A stretch of 13,751 nucleotides of DNA. Source: Bacteroidales bacterium (GTDB lineage: Bacteria > Bacteroidota > Bacteroidia > Bacteroidales > JAGOPY01). The stretch covers positions 1-13,751 of the forward strand of contig DAOWEV010000036.1 of assembly GCA_030638325.1 (NCBI GenBank). The letters are read 5' to 3'. The first letter of the stretch is position 1; every line of letters begins with the position of its first letter. The notes under the pieces are model-generated. The model ran no database searches, was not told the DNA's origin, and saw only the letters and a list, made by a program, of their open reading frames with translations. Made by a program: the position numbers and the translations under genes. This document shows positions 13,697 through 13,751 of this stretch, piece after piece.

Positions 13697-13751
13697 ATGA
13701 GAATAGAACGATTTGAAGATATTGAAGCATGGCAGTTGGCCAGGGAATTAA
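13697..13751 (+). CDS. Four-helix-bundle protein, 23S rRNA intervening-sequence (S23) type, N-terminus only
   Basis: The ATG at 13697 opens a frame that runs off the window after 18 codons: MRIERFEDIEAWQLAREL. The phrase 'F-E-D-I-x-A-W-Q-x-A-R-E-L' is the standard start of the small (about 120-residue) four-helix-bundle proteins first found in intervening sequences of 23S rRNA genes. They are common as solitary genes in Bacteroidota. Their role is unknown; relatives bind nucleic acid, and one (Avd) works with a reverse transcriptase in diversity-generating retroelements. No rRNA sequence is visible nearby, so this is a stand-alone copy as far as the window shows. The rest must be seen to confirm it. 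Confidence 0.78.
   Translation, partial: MRIERFEDIEAWQLAREL

Overview
The window looks like a piece of a Bacteroidota chromosome (Bacteroidales/Marinilabiliales-like rather than a close relative of a model strain). The evidence is three proteins ending in type IX secretion (T9SS) sorting domains, a gldF-gldG pair, a typical Bacteroidota L28, and several promoter candidates of the phylum-specific form TTTG - about 20 bp - TAnnTTTG. I see no rRNA, tRNA, CRISPR array, phage gene or intact insertion sequence.

Layout. (1) 1-3162, plus strand: the tail of one T9SS cargo protein, then two further secreted beta-propeller-like T9SS cargo proteins in a tight pair. (2) 3159-7726, minus strand: a SAM hydroxide adenosyltransferase-like gene, gldF (ABC-2 permease), gldG (extracytoplasmic auxiliary protein) and a DUF4340 membrane-anchored protein. 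The GldA-type ATPase that should power GldFG is not in the window. (3) 7727-8125: a 399-bp gene-free divergent region with two overlapping, opposite promoter candidates and a ~220-bp imperfect inverted-repeat element. (4) 8126-10068, plus: phoH then purC, joined by a heptamer array. (5) 10043-11802, minus: a uridine phosphorylase-like gene translationally coupled (TAATG) to a SirB1/transglutaminase-like gene, converging on and overlapping purC. (6) 11911-13751, plus: cinA with a promoter so close that its mRNA should be leaderless, rpmB with its own promoter and a strong intrinsic terminator, and the start of a four-helix-bundle (23S-IVS-type) protein cut by the window end.

The genes are mostly housekeeping or envelope functions: purine synthesis (purC), nucleoside salvage, NMN/pyridine nucleotide repair (cinA), translation (rpmB), phosphate-starvation-type ATPase (phoH) and surface secretion or gliding.

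The most unusual structure lies between and inside the genes. At least four separate loci carry short tandem repeats with a strict 7-bp period but different unit sequences: TTGTCNN inside a sorting domain, (C/T)GTTAAT between gldG and the DUF4340 gene, NNNCTAA/TTTAGNN in the arms of the inverted-repeat element, and GATAAAA/GTTAAAA across the phoH stop codon up to the purC start. A 14-bp repeat (2 x 7) upstream of gldF fits the same pattern. I know of no described system that explains this, and it is the main lead here.
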